Shown here one piece after another: positions 1 to 7,867 of a stretch of DNA of 64,000 nt. The position numbers and the translations under genes are program-made. The notes below the pieces were generated by a model. The model saw only the letters and a list, made by a program, of their open reading frames with translations. It was not told the origin of the DNA and did no database searches. The DNA comes from Deltaproteobacteria bacterium (GTDB lineage: Bacteria > Myxococcota > Kuafuiibacteriia > Kuafuiibacteriales > Kuafuiibacteriaceae), in NCBI GenBank assembly GCA_020632995.1, contig JACKEN010000010.1, positions 1-64,000 on the forward strand, read 5' to 3'. Numbering within the stretch: position 1 is the stretch's first letter; each line of letters opens with the position of its first letter.

Positions 1-1833
1 CAGGCCGGGAAGGCCCGCCGCCGCATCAAGCCGAGCACGGTGCTCATCGGGCTGCCGATCCTCGCGGGCCTGGGTTACCTCGCCTTCGAGCTGTGGGGAC
101 CCTTCGGCCTCCTGCTCATCGGCGCGCCCTTCGTCCAGCCCGCGTTCAGCCGCTGGGTCGACCGGATCACGAACATGTACGCGGGGATCGTGCGTCCGCT
201 CGCGACCCGTCGGACGCTGACGCTCATCCTCGCCGGCGCCTTCGGCCTCGGCATCGTGGCCGTGAACACCCAGCTCCCCTCCGGCTTCATCCCCGGTGAA
301 GACCAGGGGATCATCTACGCCGTGCTCCAGACGCCGCCCGGCTCGACGCTCGAGTACACCAACGCGAAGTCTCGTGAGCTCCAGGAGATCGCCAAGCAGA
401 TCCATGGCGTGACCTCGGTGACCTCGGTCGCGGGCTACGAGATCCTCACCGAGGGTCGCGGGTCCAACGCGGGCACCGCGATCATCAACCTCAACCCCTG
501 GTCCGAGCGCGACCTCACCGCCCAGCAGATCATCGCGGAGCTCGAGGAGCGCACGGCCGAGATGACCGACGTCAAGCTCGAGTTCTTCGAGCCGCCGGCG
601 ATCCCCGGGTTCGGCGCGGCGGGCGGCTTCGCGCTGCGCGTCCTCGACCAGACCCAGTCCAGCGTCACCGACTACGAGCGGCTCGGCAAGGTCACCGAAG
701 AGTTCATGGCCGCGCTCGAGAAGCGACCCGAGGTGAAGAACATCTTCACCTTCTACGCCGCCGATTATCCGCAGTACGAGCTGCAGATCGACAACAACGT
801 CGCGATGCAGAAGGGGGTCTCGCTCGCCAACGCGCTCGAGAACCTCAACATCCTCATCGGCAGCACCTACGAGCAGGGCTTCGTCCTCTTCAACCAGTTC
901 TACAAGGTCTATGTGCAGGCGTGGCCGGAGTTTCGCCGGATGCCCGAGGACCTCGGGGACATGTTCGTCAAGAACGAGAAGGGAGAGATGGTCCCGTACT
1001 CGGCCTTCATGAAGCTCAAGAAGGAGCAGGGCCTCAACGAGATCACGCGCTACAACCTCTACCCCTCGGCCGCCATCCAGGGCGTGCCCGCGGCGGGGTA
1101 CTCGAGCGGTGAGGCCATCGCGGTCATCCGGCAGGTCGCGGCGGAGACCCTGCCCCCAGGCTACGCCCTCGGCTGGGAGGGCCTGTCGTGGGACGAGTCC
1201 CAGTCGGGGAACGCGGCGATCTACATCTTCTTGATCGTGGTCGCCTTCGTGTACCTGGTCCTCGTCGGGCAGTACGAGAGCTTCCTCATCCCGCTGTCGG
1301 TCATCCTGTCGGTGCCGGTCGGTCTCTTCGGCGCGTTCCTCTTCCTGCAGCTGGCCGGGCTGGCCAACGACGTCTGGGCCCAGCTCGGGTTGATCATGCT
1401 CGTCGGCCTGCTCGGCAAGAACGCCATCCTGATCGTCGAGTTCGCGGTCCAGCGGCGCAACGATGGCCTCTCGCTCCGCGACGCGGCGGTCGAGGGCGGC
1501 AAGCTGCGTTTCCGGCCGATCCAGATGACCTCGTTCGCGTTCGTCGCGGGCCTCGCGCCGCTGGTCTTCGCCACCGGCGCGGGCGCCCTGGGCAACCGGA
1601 CGATCGGCGCGACGGGCGTCGGCGGCATGCTGCTCGGCACCATCGTCGGCGTGATCTTGATCCCCGGCCTCTACTACGTGTTCGGGCGCGCGTCCGACGG
1701 TCGCAAGCTCCTGCGGGACGAGTCGGCCGACCCGCTGAGCGAGGGCCGCGTCGGCCTGCATCCGAACGCGGCGCTCGAAGGCACCTCCGACATCCACCGC
1801 GCTGAATCCAGCGATTCGAGGAAAGAACCATGA
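1..1833 (+). CDS. RND multidrug efflux permease (HAE1 family), C-terminal part
   Basis: The reading frame is open from the first base, so the N-terminal half lies outside the window. What remains is the second half of an AcrB-like inner-membrane proton/drug antiporter: a membrane helix (LPSGFIPGEDQG follows it), a periplasmic porter/docking region, then a block of hydrophobic helices. The segment GLLGKNAILIVEFA (about bases 1405-1446) matches the AcrB helix whose lysine (Lys940) belongs to the proton relay. The partner aspartates would be in the missing half. The C-terminus has a polar tail of about 50 residues. The stop overlaps the next start codon (ATGA), so the universal-stress gene is translationally coupled. 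The substrate cannot be inferred. Confidence 0.93.
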   Translation, partial: QAGKARRRIKPSTVLIGLPILAGLGYLAFELWGPFGLLLIGAPFVQPAFSRWVDRITNMYAGIVRPLATRRTLTLILAGAFGLGIVAVNTQLPSGFIPGEDQGIIYAVLQTPPGSTLEYTNAKSRELQEIAKQIHGVTSVTSVAGYEILTEGRGSNAGTAIINLNPWSERDLTAQQIIAELEERTAEMTDVKLEFFEPPAIPGFGAAGGFALRVLDQTQSSVTDYERLGKVTEEFMAALEKRPEVKNIFTFYAADYPQYELQIDNNVAMQKGVSLANALENLNILIGSTYEQGFVLFNQFYKVYVQAWPEFRRMPEDLGDMFVKNEKGEMVPYSAFMKLKKEQGLNEITRYNLYPSAAIQGVPAAGYSSGEAIAVIRQVAAETLPPGYALGWEGLSWDESQSGNAAIYIFLIVVAFVYLVLVGQYESFLIPLSVILSVPVGLFGAFLFLQLAGLANDVWAQLGLIMLVGLLGKNAILIVEFAVQRRNDGLSLRDAAVEGGKLRFRPIQMTSFAFVAGLAPLVFATGAGALGNRTIGATGVGGMLLGTIVGVILIPGLYYVFGRASDGRKLLRDESADPLSEGRVGLHPNAALEGTSDIHRAESSDSRKEP

Positions 1834-2903
1834 CCAACGCTCGTCCCCTGCTCGTAGCACTCCCCCTGGACCACCAGACCGGCGACATCCTCGCGATCGC
1901 CGCGCTGCTCGCCCGTCGCCTCGAGGCGCCGGTCGTCGTCGTGCACGCGATCCCTCCGCGCCGCCTGGAGAATGATGAGGGCCTCGCGGCTCGCTCGGCC
2001 GACGCGCGCCGCCAGCTCGAGCAGCACCTCACGCCGCTCCGGGCCCCGGGCATCACCTTGCAGGAGGTGGTGATCCAGCGTGGCGAGCCGGCGGAGGCGG
2101 TCTTGACGACCGCCCTCAGGCGCTCGGCGCAGATGATCATCTCCGGCGGTGGGCGCCCCTCCACGGTGCGACGCTGGGTCGTCGGGTCCGTGGCGGAGAT
2201 CATCGTGCGGCAGTCCACGGTGCCGGTGTGGATCGTCCGCGACGGACTCCCGGTCGGACGCCCCGTGCTCTGCCCCGTCGACGCGAGCCCCGAGTCGAAG
2301 GTGGGGCTCGAGGCGGCCATCCGGCTGGCGCGGCTGCTCGAGCTCCCGCTCTGCCTGCTCATGGTGGTCGCGGAGGAGTCCTCACGCCCGTCGACCACCG
2401 CCCCGACCTCGGCCTACGAGCAGCTCGAGGCGCTCATCGCCAACTACGACGTCGAGGGGATCGAGGTCTCGCTCACCGTCTCCGCCGGGGACCCGGCCCA
2501 GCGGATCGTCGACGCCGCCGACGAGGCGGGCCTCATGATCATCGGCTGCAAGGGCTACGACCCGCTCCTTCGCGAGCGGCTCGGTCCGGTCACCGACCGG
2601 GCGCTGCGCTTCAGCCACTGCAACACCCTCACGATCCGTCACCTGTCCGAGAAGCACTACGAGCGCATGCAGGCCGTCACTCGCCTCGCGGACCTCCACG
2701 AGCAGGCCAAGGCGCTCGTGGCCGACGGTCGCTGGGCCGAGGCGCTCCCGCTGCTCGAGGGCCTCGCCGAGCAGGCGCCGACGAACGCCGAGGTCCAGGA
2801 GACCTACGCCATCGCCCTCGAGCGAGCCGGCAAGAACGTCGAGGCGACGAGCCAGCACGAGCTCGCGCGCCTCATCCGCGCGCGCCTCACCACGATGCCC
2901 TGA
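1830..2903 (+). CDS. tandem UspA-domain universal stress protein with C-terminal TPR
   Basis: A 357-residue cytoplasmic protein with two UspA domains (about residues 5-140 and 145-270) and a short helical TPR-like tail (about 285-355). The first Usp domain ends in an ATP-binding signature of the G-x2-G-x9-G-(S/T) type (GGGRPSTVRRWVVGS region). The second has GCKG then GP, so the last Ser/Thr is replaced by Pro and nucleotide binding there may be weak. A good ribosome-binding site (GAGGAAAG, 1818-1825) precedes the ATG, which overlaps the stop of the efflux pump gene. Coupling to an RND pump suggests a stress role linked to export; this is inference. Confidence 0.9.
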   Translation: MTNARPLLVALPLDHQTGDILAIAALLARRLEAPVVVVHAIPPRRLENDEGLAARSADARRQLEQHLTPLRAPGITLQEVVIQRGEPAEAVLTTALRRSAQMIISGGGRPSTVRRWVVGSVAEIIVRQSTVPVWIVRDGLPVGRPVLCPVDASPESKVGLEAAIRLARLLELPLCLLMVVAEESSRPSTTAPTSAYEQLEALIANYDVEGIEVSLTVSAGDPAQRIVDAADEAGLMIIGCKGYDPLLRERLGPVTDRALRFSHCNTLTIRHLSEKHYERMQAVTRLADLHEQAKALVADGRWAEALPLLEGLAEQAPTNAEVQETYAIALERAGKNVEATSQHELARLIRARLTTMP

Positions 2904-2957
2904 GGGACGAGGCGCCGGATCGACCTGCGGACGTCGCGCGCAGCACAGCTCGGCCAG

Positions 2958-4358
2958 TCAGGGCGCGGGCGCTTGGAGGATGACGATCAACTCTGGGTTC
3001 GTCGGGTCGTTCGACTCGATGTGCAGCTCGGCGAGGTCGGTCTGTGACCCATCGTCGCTCCGATACTCCAATGTGAAAGTCGTCGAGCTCTGCCCGCAGC
3101 CGGGTTGCGTCGGCGCACACAAGCGGGTGCCTGGGTTGCAGGGTAGGCTCGAGCACCCCGCGATCGAGAAGTCGTCCGCCGAGGGATGGCTGCCGCTCCC
3201 GCCGGGCCCAACGACATCGAGGCTCGTGATGGCCAGCTCGGACGTGCCCACGTTCGAGACCGTGACCGTCGCCTGCGCGCCCTGACCCGAGAAGGGGAGC
3301 ATGGTCAAGGGGTTCACGGAGATCCTGGGCACGCCCCCGGCCACGACCGGGACCGTGGTGACGGGCCGCCGGAGGTCGTTGCTCACGATCTCGATCGCCT
3401 CCACGTCCGGACCGGCGTCCGTGGGTGCGAAGTCGACGATCACGTCGATCTGCTCGATAGGGGTCAGGCTCAGCCCGGTGAGCGACCCGCGCGAGGTCGT
3501 CACGGTGAACTCCGGGTTGGCGGACACGAGCCGGATGCTGCTGATGTCCAGCGTGGTGTCGCCGAAGTTGAAGACCTGGAAGACCTCGCGCGCCGAGCTC
3601 CCCTGTGCGACCGGGCCAAAGTCGACGCGCGCAGGGATGACCTCGATGTTTGGCGCGGAGCCGATCGCGGTGAGGGGGACGGTCAACAGCGGTTGCGTCG
3701 GGTCGGACGTGTACAGCCGCAACCCGGTGCCGGTACGCGCCTCCCCGCGGAACAGTCCTGTGCGAGCGCCGTCGAACCGGAGCACGAAGCGGCGGGCGTC
3801 CGTGGGGGGCACGATCAGCGGCGCCGCCGAGTCGATGACGAGCGGCGCACCGTTCGCGTCGCGCACCGAGAAGCCGGCGCTCGCACCGTCCAGCGACTGC
3901 CCGTCATTGATGTCCTGGACCTGGACCTCGACCCGCTCCACGACGAGCTCAGCCGCCGCCGCGGGCGCGTCGTTCCGGACCTCGACCACGAGATCGCATG
4001 GGGCATCCGCCGCGGCGACGGTGCCGAAGCTCAGCCCGATGCAGGGGGGCGGGCCTACGTTCGGGTCGCCGCAGCTGCCCGACCCCACAGTGCACGCGAT
4101 GGCCGCCACGGGCGGCGCGAGCCCGGCGTCCGTCGCCGCGTCTCGGCCCACGCCCGCGTCGTCCGCGCCCGCATCGTCCGAGCCCGCGTCCGGGTCTGGT
4201 GCCTCACCCGAGTCCGCGGGGCTGGCGTCGGCGTCGCCCCCGTCGGCCGGCGTCGTGACCCCCGAGTCGGCGACAGCGGCGTCCCGAGTCCCGGCGCCGC
4301 CGCTGCAGCTGACGGAGGCGAGAAGGACCAGCGCGAGGAGGATGCGGCGGTGCGACAT
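2958..4358 (-). CDS. choice-of-anchor-D (ASH-like) lipoprotein
   Basis: A 466-residue exported protein. I chose the ATG at 4358 because it gives a short basic N-terminus, a hydrophobic stretch and a Cys at about residue 20 (LASVSC), a plausible lipoprotein signal; the longer upstream reading frame is low in recognisable protein character. A linker of about 60 residues rich in Asp, Ala and Ser-Asp-Ala-Gly follows. Two or more immunoglobulin-like repeats of the choice-of-anchor-D/ASH type come next (DFGPVAQGSSAREVFQVFNFG; ESNDP near the end). A TAGAGT -10-like element lies shortly upstream of the start. Function is unknown; such proteins are usually cell-surface. It converges with the stress-protein gene. 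Confidence 0.8.
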   Translation of the reverse strand: MSHRRILLALVLLASVSCSGGAGTRDAAVADSGVTTPADGGDADASPADSGEAPDPDAGSDDAGADDAGVGRDAATDAGLAPPVAAIACTVGSGSCGDPNVGPPPCIGLSFGTVAAADAPCDLVVEVRNDAPAAAAELVVERVEVQVQDINDGQSLDGASAGFSVRDANGAPLVIDSAAPLIVPPTDARRFVLRFDGARTGLFRGEARTGTGLRLYTSDPTQPLLTVPLTAIGSAPNIEVIPARVDFGPVAQGSSAREVFQVFNFGDTTLDISSIRLVSANPEFTVTTSRGSLTGLSLTPIEQIDVIVDFAPTDAGPDVEAIEIVSNDLRRPVTTVPVVAGGVPRISVNPLTMLPFSGQGAQATVTVSNVGTSELAITSLDVVGPGGSGSHPSADDFSIAGCSSLPCNPGTRLCAPTQPGCGQSSTTFTLEYRSDDGSQTDLAELHIESNDPTNPELIVILQAPAP

Positions 4359-4597
4359 GAGCGCGCCGACTCTACCACGCGGTGGCCGGTCGAAGGAGCC
4401 GGGGAGCGGGACCCGAGGTCCGTCCTCCGCGAGCGCCGAGCCCGGCTTCCCGACCCGCCGGCTGGGGCACCCGACCGGCGGATGTGGCCCAGGGGAAGCG
4501 ACGCCATCTCGATCGCCGCGGTCAGACCTACCGCGAGGGCGGTGGGATCTTTCGGCTGCTCCTTCCGCGCGCTCCGAGCAGAGCGGCGCGGGCGGGC

Positions 4598-5251
4598 TCA
4601 GCGTGCGCCTCGGCGCGCCCGATCCCACTCGAAGACGCACGGCGTGGACACCGACCGAGCGTAGCGGACCCGATCGGGCGGCGCGCCCACCACCCGACCC
4701 AGAAGCTCCGCCTCGAGCCGACACGGCGCGCGGGTAGCGCGCACCGAGGCGGGGAAAGGGCAGTTGCACTCGCTGACCCGCACCGCGTCCGCGTCCACCT
4801 CCACGCGCGGCATGAAGTGGTGGCGCTCGAGCACCCGGCTCAGAGCGGTCAGGCGCGTCTCGACCTCCTCCGGGGCGCCGCGTTGCTTCGCGAGCGCGAC
4901 CTCGTATTCTGCCTCGCGCACCTTCCACATCGAGGCGAAGAAGCCATCGACGAGGTCCCGCTCGCCGCGCGCCTCGAGGAAGCCGAGCAAGCCGGTGAGG
5001 ATGTTGGCGTCGTCGGTCGGAAAGGCGTCCTTCGCGCGCGCGGCGACGCGGTAGGCGAGCGGGGGCCGCCCGCGCTGGCCGGCGTCGACGGACACCCGCT
5101 CGAGAAGGCCGTCCTCCTCCAGCTTCAGCAGGTGCGCACGCACCGCGTTCTTCGAGCCGCCGGTGGCGGCGACCGCCTCGTCCACGGTCACCACCTCGGC
5201 GCGTTTGACGAGCTCCAGCAGCGCGCGGCGCGGCTCCGACAGCTCGCGCAT
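4598..5251 (-). CDS. SufR-like winged-helix regulator with four conserved cysteines
   Basis: A 217-residue predicted DNA-binding regulator. Residues 5-70 form a DeoR/ArsR-like winged helix with a GRPPLAY wing. The C-terminal part carries C162-x-C164-P, C177 and C205, a spacing like that of SufR-type regulators that bind an Fe-S cluster. This suggests sensing of oxygen, nitric oxide or iron-sulfur status. It lies 4 bp downstream of the cupin gene on the same strand, so the two form an operon divergent from the NorE/NorF-like pair. An inverted repeat between the two units is a candidate binding site. It could be another member of the family with a different ligand. Confidence 0.78.
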   Translation of the reverse strand: MRELSEPRRALLELVKRAEVVTVDEAVAATGGSKNAVRAHLLKLEEDGLLERVSVDAGQRGRPPLAYRVAARAKDAFPTDDANILTGLLGFLEARGERDLVDGFFASMWKVREAEYEVALAKQRGAPEEVETRLTALSRVLERHHFMPRVEVDADAVRVSECNCPFPASVRATRAPCRLEAELLGRVVGAPPDRVRYARSVSTPCVFEWDRARRGAR

Positions 5252-5255
5252 CGGC

Positions 5256-5633
5256 TCACTCGCCTCCCGCCCCGGCTCCGGCGAGGCTGAGCAGGAAGGC
5301 GGCGTCCTCCCGGGCCTGCACCGCGTGCGACACGGCCGGGGGCAGCACCAAGAGCTCCCCGGTGCGGAGCTCGACCTCCCGATCCGGGAGCAGGAAGCGC
5401 ACCCGACCCGAGAGCACCTGCACGGTGGCCGAGCCCGGCGCGTGGTGGTCTCGGAGCTCGACGCCTCCGCTCATCGTGACGAGCACGACCTTCAGGTCGG
5501 CGTGGCGCACGAGGGTGCGCGCGTGATGACCCGTGGGCGAGGCGGAGCCCCCCAGGCTCCGAAGCTGCTCGCCGAGGTCCAGGATTCGTTCGCCGCCGCC
5601 CGCGGTGGTGTCTTCGTTCATGCCGATCATCAT
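5256..5633 (-). CDS. small cupin-domain protein
   Basis: A 125-residue single cupin: the motif region HHAPGSATVQVLSGRVRF and the second-half segment LPPAVSHAV supply metal-binding His positions in a beta-barrel fold. Three in-frame ATG codons (5633, 5630, 5621) are possible and none has a clear ribosome-binding site. It is the first gene of a unit with the SufR-like regulator. Small cupins of this kind occur near NO and redox response genes, where a ligand-binding or metal-dependent role is assumed; no enzymatic activity can be assigned from sequence. Confidence 0.82.
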   Translation of the reverse strand: MMIGMNEDTTAGGGERILDLGEQLRSLGGSASPTGHHARTLVRHADLKVVLVTMSGGVELRDHHAPGSATVQVLSGRVRFLLPDREVELRTGELLVLPPAVSHAVQAREDAAFLLSLAGAGAGGE

Positions 5634-5647
5634 CGGTCATTTTTTAG

Positions 5648-5661
5648 ACTATTGAAATAGT
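5648..5661. promoter_or_regulatory. candidate operator between cupin and norE-like genes
   Basis: Inverted repeat ACTAT-TGAA-ATAGT within an unusually A/T-rich stretch (about 5640-5670) in an otherwise G/C-rich region. It sits between two divergent start codons, 15 bp from the cupin start and 26 bp from the norE-like ATG. The neighbouring SufR-like protein is the obvious candidate binder; this is inference. Confidence 0.5.
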
Positions 5662-5686
5662 TTTTATCTGCCGATAGGGTCTGGTG

Positions 5687-6274
5687 ATGCTCAGCTCAGC
5701 CCTTCGGACCCTGCCCGCGCGCCGGGGCGCCTTCGATCCACCCGGTGGTGCCTTGATGTGGATCATCGTGGCGCTCGAGCTGACGACCTTCGCGCTGGCC
5801 TTCGTGGTGCTCGGGCGGCTCCGCGTCGACTCGGCGGAGCTGTTCGCGGCCGGCCAAGCCCACCTCGAGCCGCGCTTCGGGCTGCTGCTCACCGTGGTGC
5901 TCCTGCTCAGCGGCTGGCTGGTGGCGGAGGGGGTGCACGCCTACCGGCACGAGAAGCTCGTTCGCGTGCGCCGGCTCTATCTCGCAGGGGTGGCCCTCGG
6001 CGCGATCTTCCTCGGGCTGAAGGCCTACGACTACGCGGCGATGGCCCGCGCGGGGGTCGGCCTCGGTGACGACTTCGGCGCCGCCTACTTCCTGGCCACC
6101 GGGTTTCATGCCCTGCACGTGCTGGGGGGCCTCGGCATGCTCCTGTGGGTGGCGCTCCGGGTCGGGCGCAAGCCTTTCGAGGACGCGGAGACCGCGGTCG
6201 CGGGCACGGCCCTGTTCTGGCACATGTGCGATCTCGCCTGGCTCTTCCTCTTCCCGCTCTTCTACGTGAGGTGA
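5687..6274 (+). CDS. norE: NorE-like cytochrome c oxidase subunit III family protein
   Basis: A 195-residue protein with five or so membrane helices. It carries two subunit-III hallmarks: GFHALHVLGGLG in the middle and FWHMCDLAWLFLFPLFYVR at the C-terminus. The WHM-x-DL-x-W form of the last motif is closer to NorE than to COX3, which has WHF. NorE accompanies nitric-oxide reductase in denitrifiers but is not catalytic. A GTG at 5684 is an alternative start. The NorF-like gene follows immediately. No norCB genes are in the window. Confidence 0.8.
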   Translation: MLSSALRTLPARRGAFDPPGGALMWIIVALELTTFALAFVVLGRLRVDSAELFAAGQAHLEPRFGLLLTVVLLLSGWLVAEGVHAYRHEKLVRVRRLYLAGVALGAIFLGLKAYDYAAMARAGVGLGDDFGAAYFLATGFHALHVLGGLGMLLWVALRVGRKPFEDAETAVAGTALFWHMCDLAWLFLFPLFYVR

Positions 6275-6278
6275 CGTG

Positions 6279-6497
6279 ATGCGTACGCTCAGCTGTCTCG
6301 TGATGGTGGTCTTGGCGGTGGTCTCGTTCTTGGAGGGCAACGTCGCGCTCGCCCTGGTCTTCGGCGGGATCAAGGCGTTGATCGTGGGTTTCGGCTACAT
6401 GGAGCTGCGAGGAGCGGCCCGCGCCCACCTGCTCGCCTACGCCTCGGGGGTCGCCGCGCTCACCGGCGTGCTCCTGCTCGTGGTGCGTACGACCTGA
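6279..6497 (+). CDS. norF: NorF-like / COX4-type small membrane protein
   Basis: A 72-residue protein with two to three membrane helices. The segment KALIVGFGYMELRGAARAH matches the conserved core of NorF and prokaryotic COX subunit IV (K-x-L-x(4)-FMELR type). It starts 4 bp after the norE-like stop; an in-frame GTG at 6276 is the other start option. The two genes form one unit that faces the cupin/SufR-like unit. The role is probably assembly or stability of a respiratory NO- or O2-reducing complex encoded elsewhere. Confidence 0.75.
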   Translation: MRTLSCLVMVVLAVVSFLEGNVALALVFGGIKALIVGFGYMELRGAARAHLLAYASGVAALTGVLLLVVRTT

Positions 6498-6500
6498 GTG

Positions 6501-6534
6501 ACGAGGGCCGTCGCCTATGACGGCGCTCCCTCGT
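6501..6534. terminator. two-part hairpin between convergent genes
   Basis: ACGAGGG (6501-6507) pairs with CCCTCGT (6528-6534), and CCGTC (6508-6512) with GACGG (6519-6523) around a 6-nt loop. It exactly fills the gap between the converging norF-like and kelch genes, so a bidirectional terminator is likely. There is no T-run. Confidence 0.6.
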
Positions 6535-6535
6535 G

Positions 6536-7831
6536 TCAGGGGGTGCTCCGCTCGCAGGTGGAGAGGGTGTCGGTGTCGCCGAAGCCGCCGCAGATGAGCA
6601 CGCTCCCGTCCTCGAGGACGGTCGCGGAGTGGAGCACTCGTGCTTCGGCGAGCGGTCCGATCGGGGTCCAAGAGGGGACCGTCTCATCGTAGAGGTAGGC
6701 GTCCGCGAGGTTGTAGAAGCCTGCGGTGGATCCGTGGAGGCCGCCCGCGAGCAGCGCGCGCCCGGACGGCAGGGGTGAGAGCGTGGGGGCCGTCCTCGAG
6801 TCGCCCGGTAGCGGTGTCGCCGCGACGAGACGGGCGCCGTCGGACTCCAGGAGTTCGCTGGTGTTCAAGAAACGGATGTTGGCCTGTTTGCCGCACACGA
6901 TCAGGCCGCGGCCAGAAGCCAAGGGGGCGGTGGCGTGGAAGACGCGACCGGCGCTGAGGTTCGGGCCGTCGCGTCGGGATCCATCGCTTGGTTGGACGAT
7001 CTCGACCTGGAGGAGCTCGGCTTCGTTCTGGTCGGAGCCACCGATGACCGCGATCTCGCCGTCGCTGAGGCGCAGCAGGCTGTGAAGGTAGCGAGGGATG
7101 TCCAGGGAGGGACCTGGCGACCAGAGACCGGCCGCGGGGTCATAGATCTCACTGGTGCCGAGCGCGTCGCCGAAGCTCGGCTGGGTCGTGTGGAGTCCGC
7201 TGCTGCCGCCGATGACCAACACTCGGCCGTCGTCGAGGAGGATCGCCGCCGCGTGGCTGCGGCCTTCGGCGAGGGGGGCGATGGGCACGAGTCGGCCTTC
7301 GTTGGGCTCGAAGAGCACCGCGCTGGCCAAGATCCCGCGTCCAGCAGGGGCGCCGACGTTGTTGTCCAGCCCACCGCCCGCGATGAGCACCTGCCCGGAC
7401 GGCAAGCTGACGGCGACGTGATTGGCGCGCGCCTCCGACAAGCTGGGACCTGGGCTCCACGACCCGGTCTGCGGGTCGAAGATCTCGGTGGTGGCGAGCG
7501 CGCGCCCCGACCGACCAAAGCCGCCCACCACCCAGACCCGCCCGTCGGCCAGCAGAGTCGCGCTGTGCGATGATCGAGCGGTGGCCATCGCGGGTGAAGG
7601 GACGAAGCCGGTGGGGTCGGGGACCTGCGCGTCGACGCTCCCGCCGTCCGGCTCACCCGCGTCCAAGGTGAGGCTCCCGCCGTCTTCGGCGGACCCGCCG
7701 GCGTCAGGGAGGTCGGCCGCCTCCGCGTCGGCGACGCCCAGATCTTGGCCCCCTGGGCCCTCGCAGCCAGAGGTGCAGGCCGCGAGGACCAGGAGGCCGG
7801 GGATCGCGAGCAGGGTCGGCTTCACGCGCAT
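6536..7831 (-). CDS. kelch-repeat lipoprotein
   Basis: A 431-residue exported protein. The ATG at 7831 gives a lipoprotein signal (PGLLVLAACTSGC, with two possible acceptor Cys). An Asp/Ala/Gly-rich linker of about 50 residues follows, then six kelch-like blades from about residue 90 to the end, each with a pattern such as HSATLLADGRVWVVGG or GQVLIAGGG, predicting a beta-propeller. The last blade ends in CGGFGDTDTLSTCE, where two Cys could form a disulfide. Surface-anchored kelch lipoproteins are common in large Myxococcota genomes; the ligand is unknown. An in-frame upstream ATG at 7858 is less likely because it hides the signal peptide. Confidence 0.87.
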   Translation of the reverse strand: MRVKPTLLAIPGLLVLAACTSGCEGPGGQDLGVADAEAADLPDAGGSAEDGGSLTLDAGEPDGGSVDAQVPDPTGFVPSPAMATARSSHSATLLADGRVWVVGGFGRSGRALATTEIFDPQTGSWSPGPSLSEARANHVAVSLPSGQVLIAGGGLDNNVGAPAGRGILASAVLFEPNEGRLVPIAPLAEGRSHAAAILLDDGRVLVIGGSSGLHTTQPSFGDALGTSEIYDPAAGLWSPGPSLDIPRYLHSLLRLSDGEIAVIGGSDQNEAELLQVEIVQPSDGSRRDGPNLSAGRVFHATAPLASGRGLIVCGKQANIRFLNTSELLESDGARLVAATPLPGDSRTAPTLSPLPSGRALLAGGLHGSTAGFYNLADAYLYDETVPSWTPIGPLAEARVLHSATVLEDGSVLICGGFGDTDTLSTCERSTP

Positions 7832-7867
7832 ACGAGGGATGTAGGCCAGATCGGCCACCCTCGGGCT

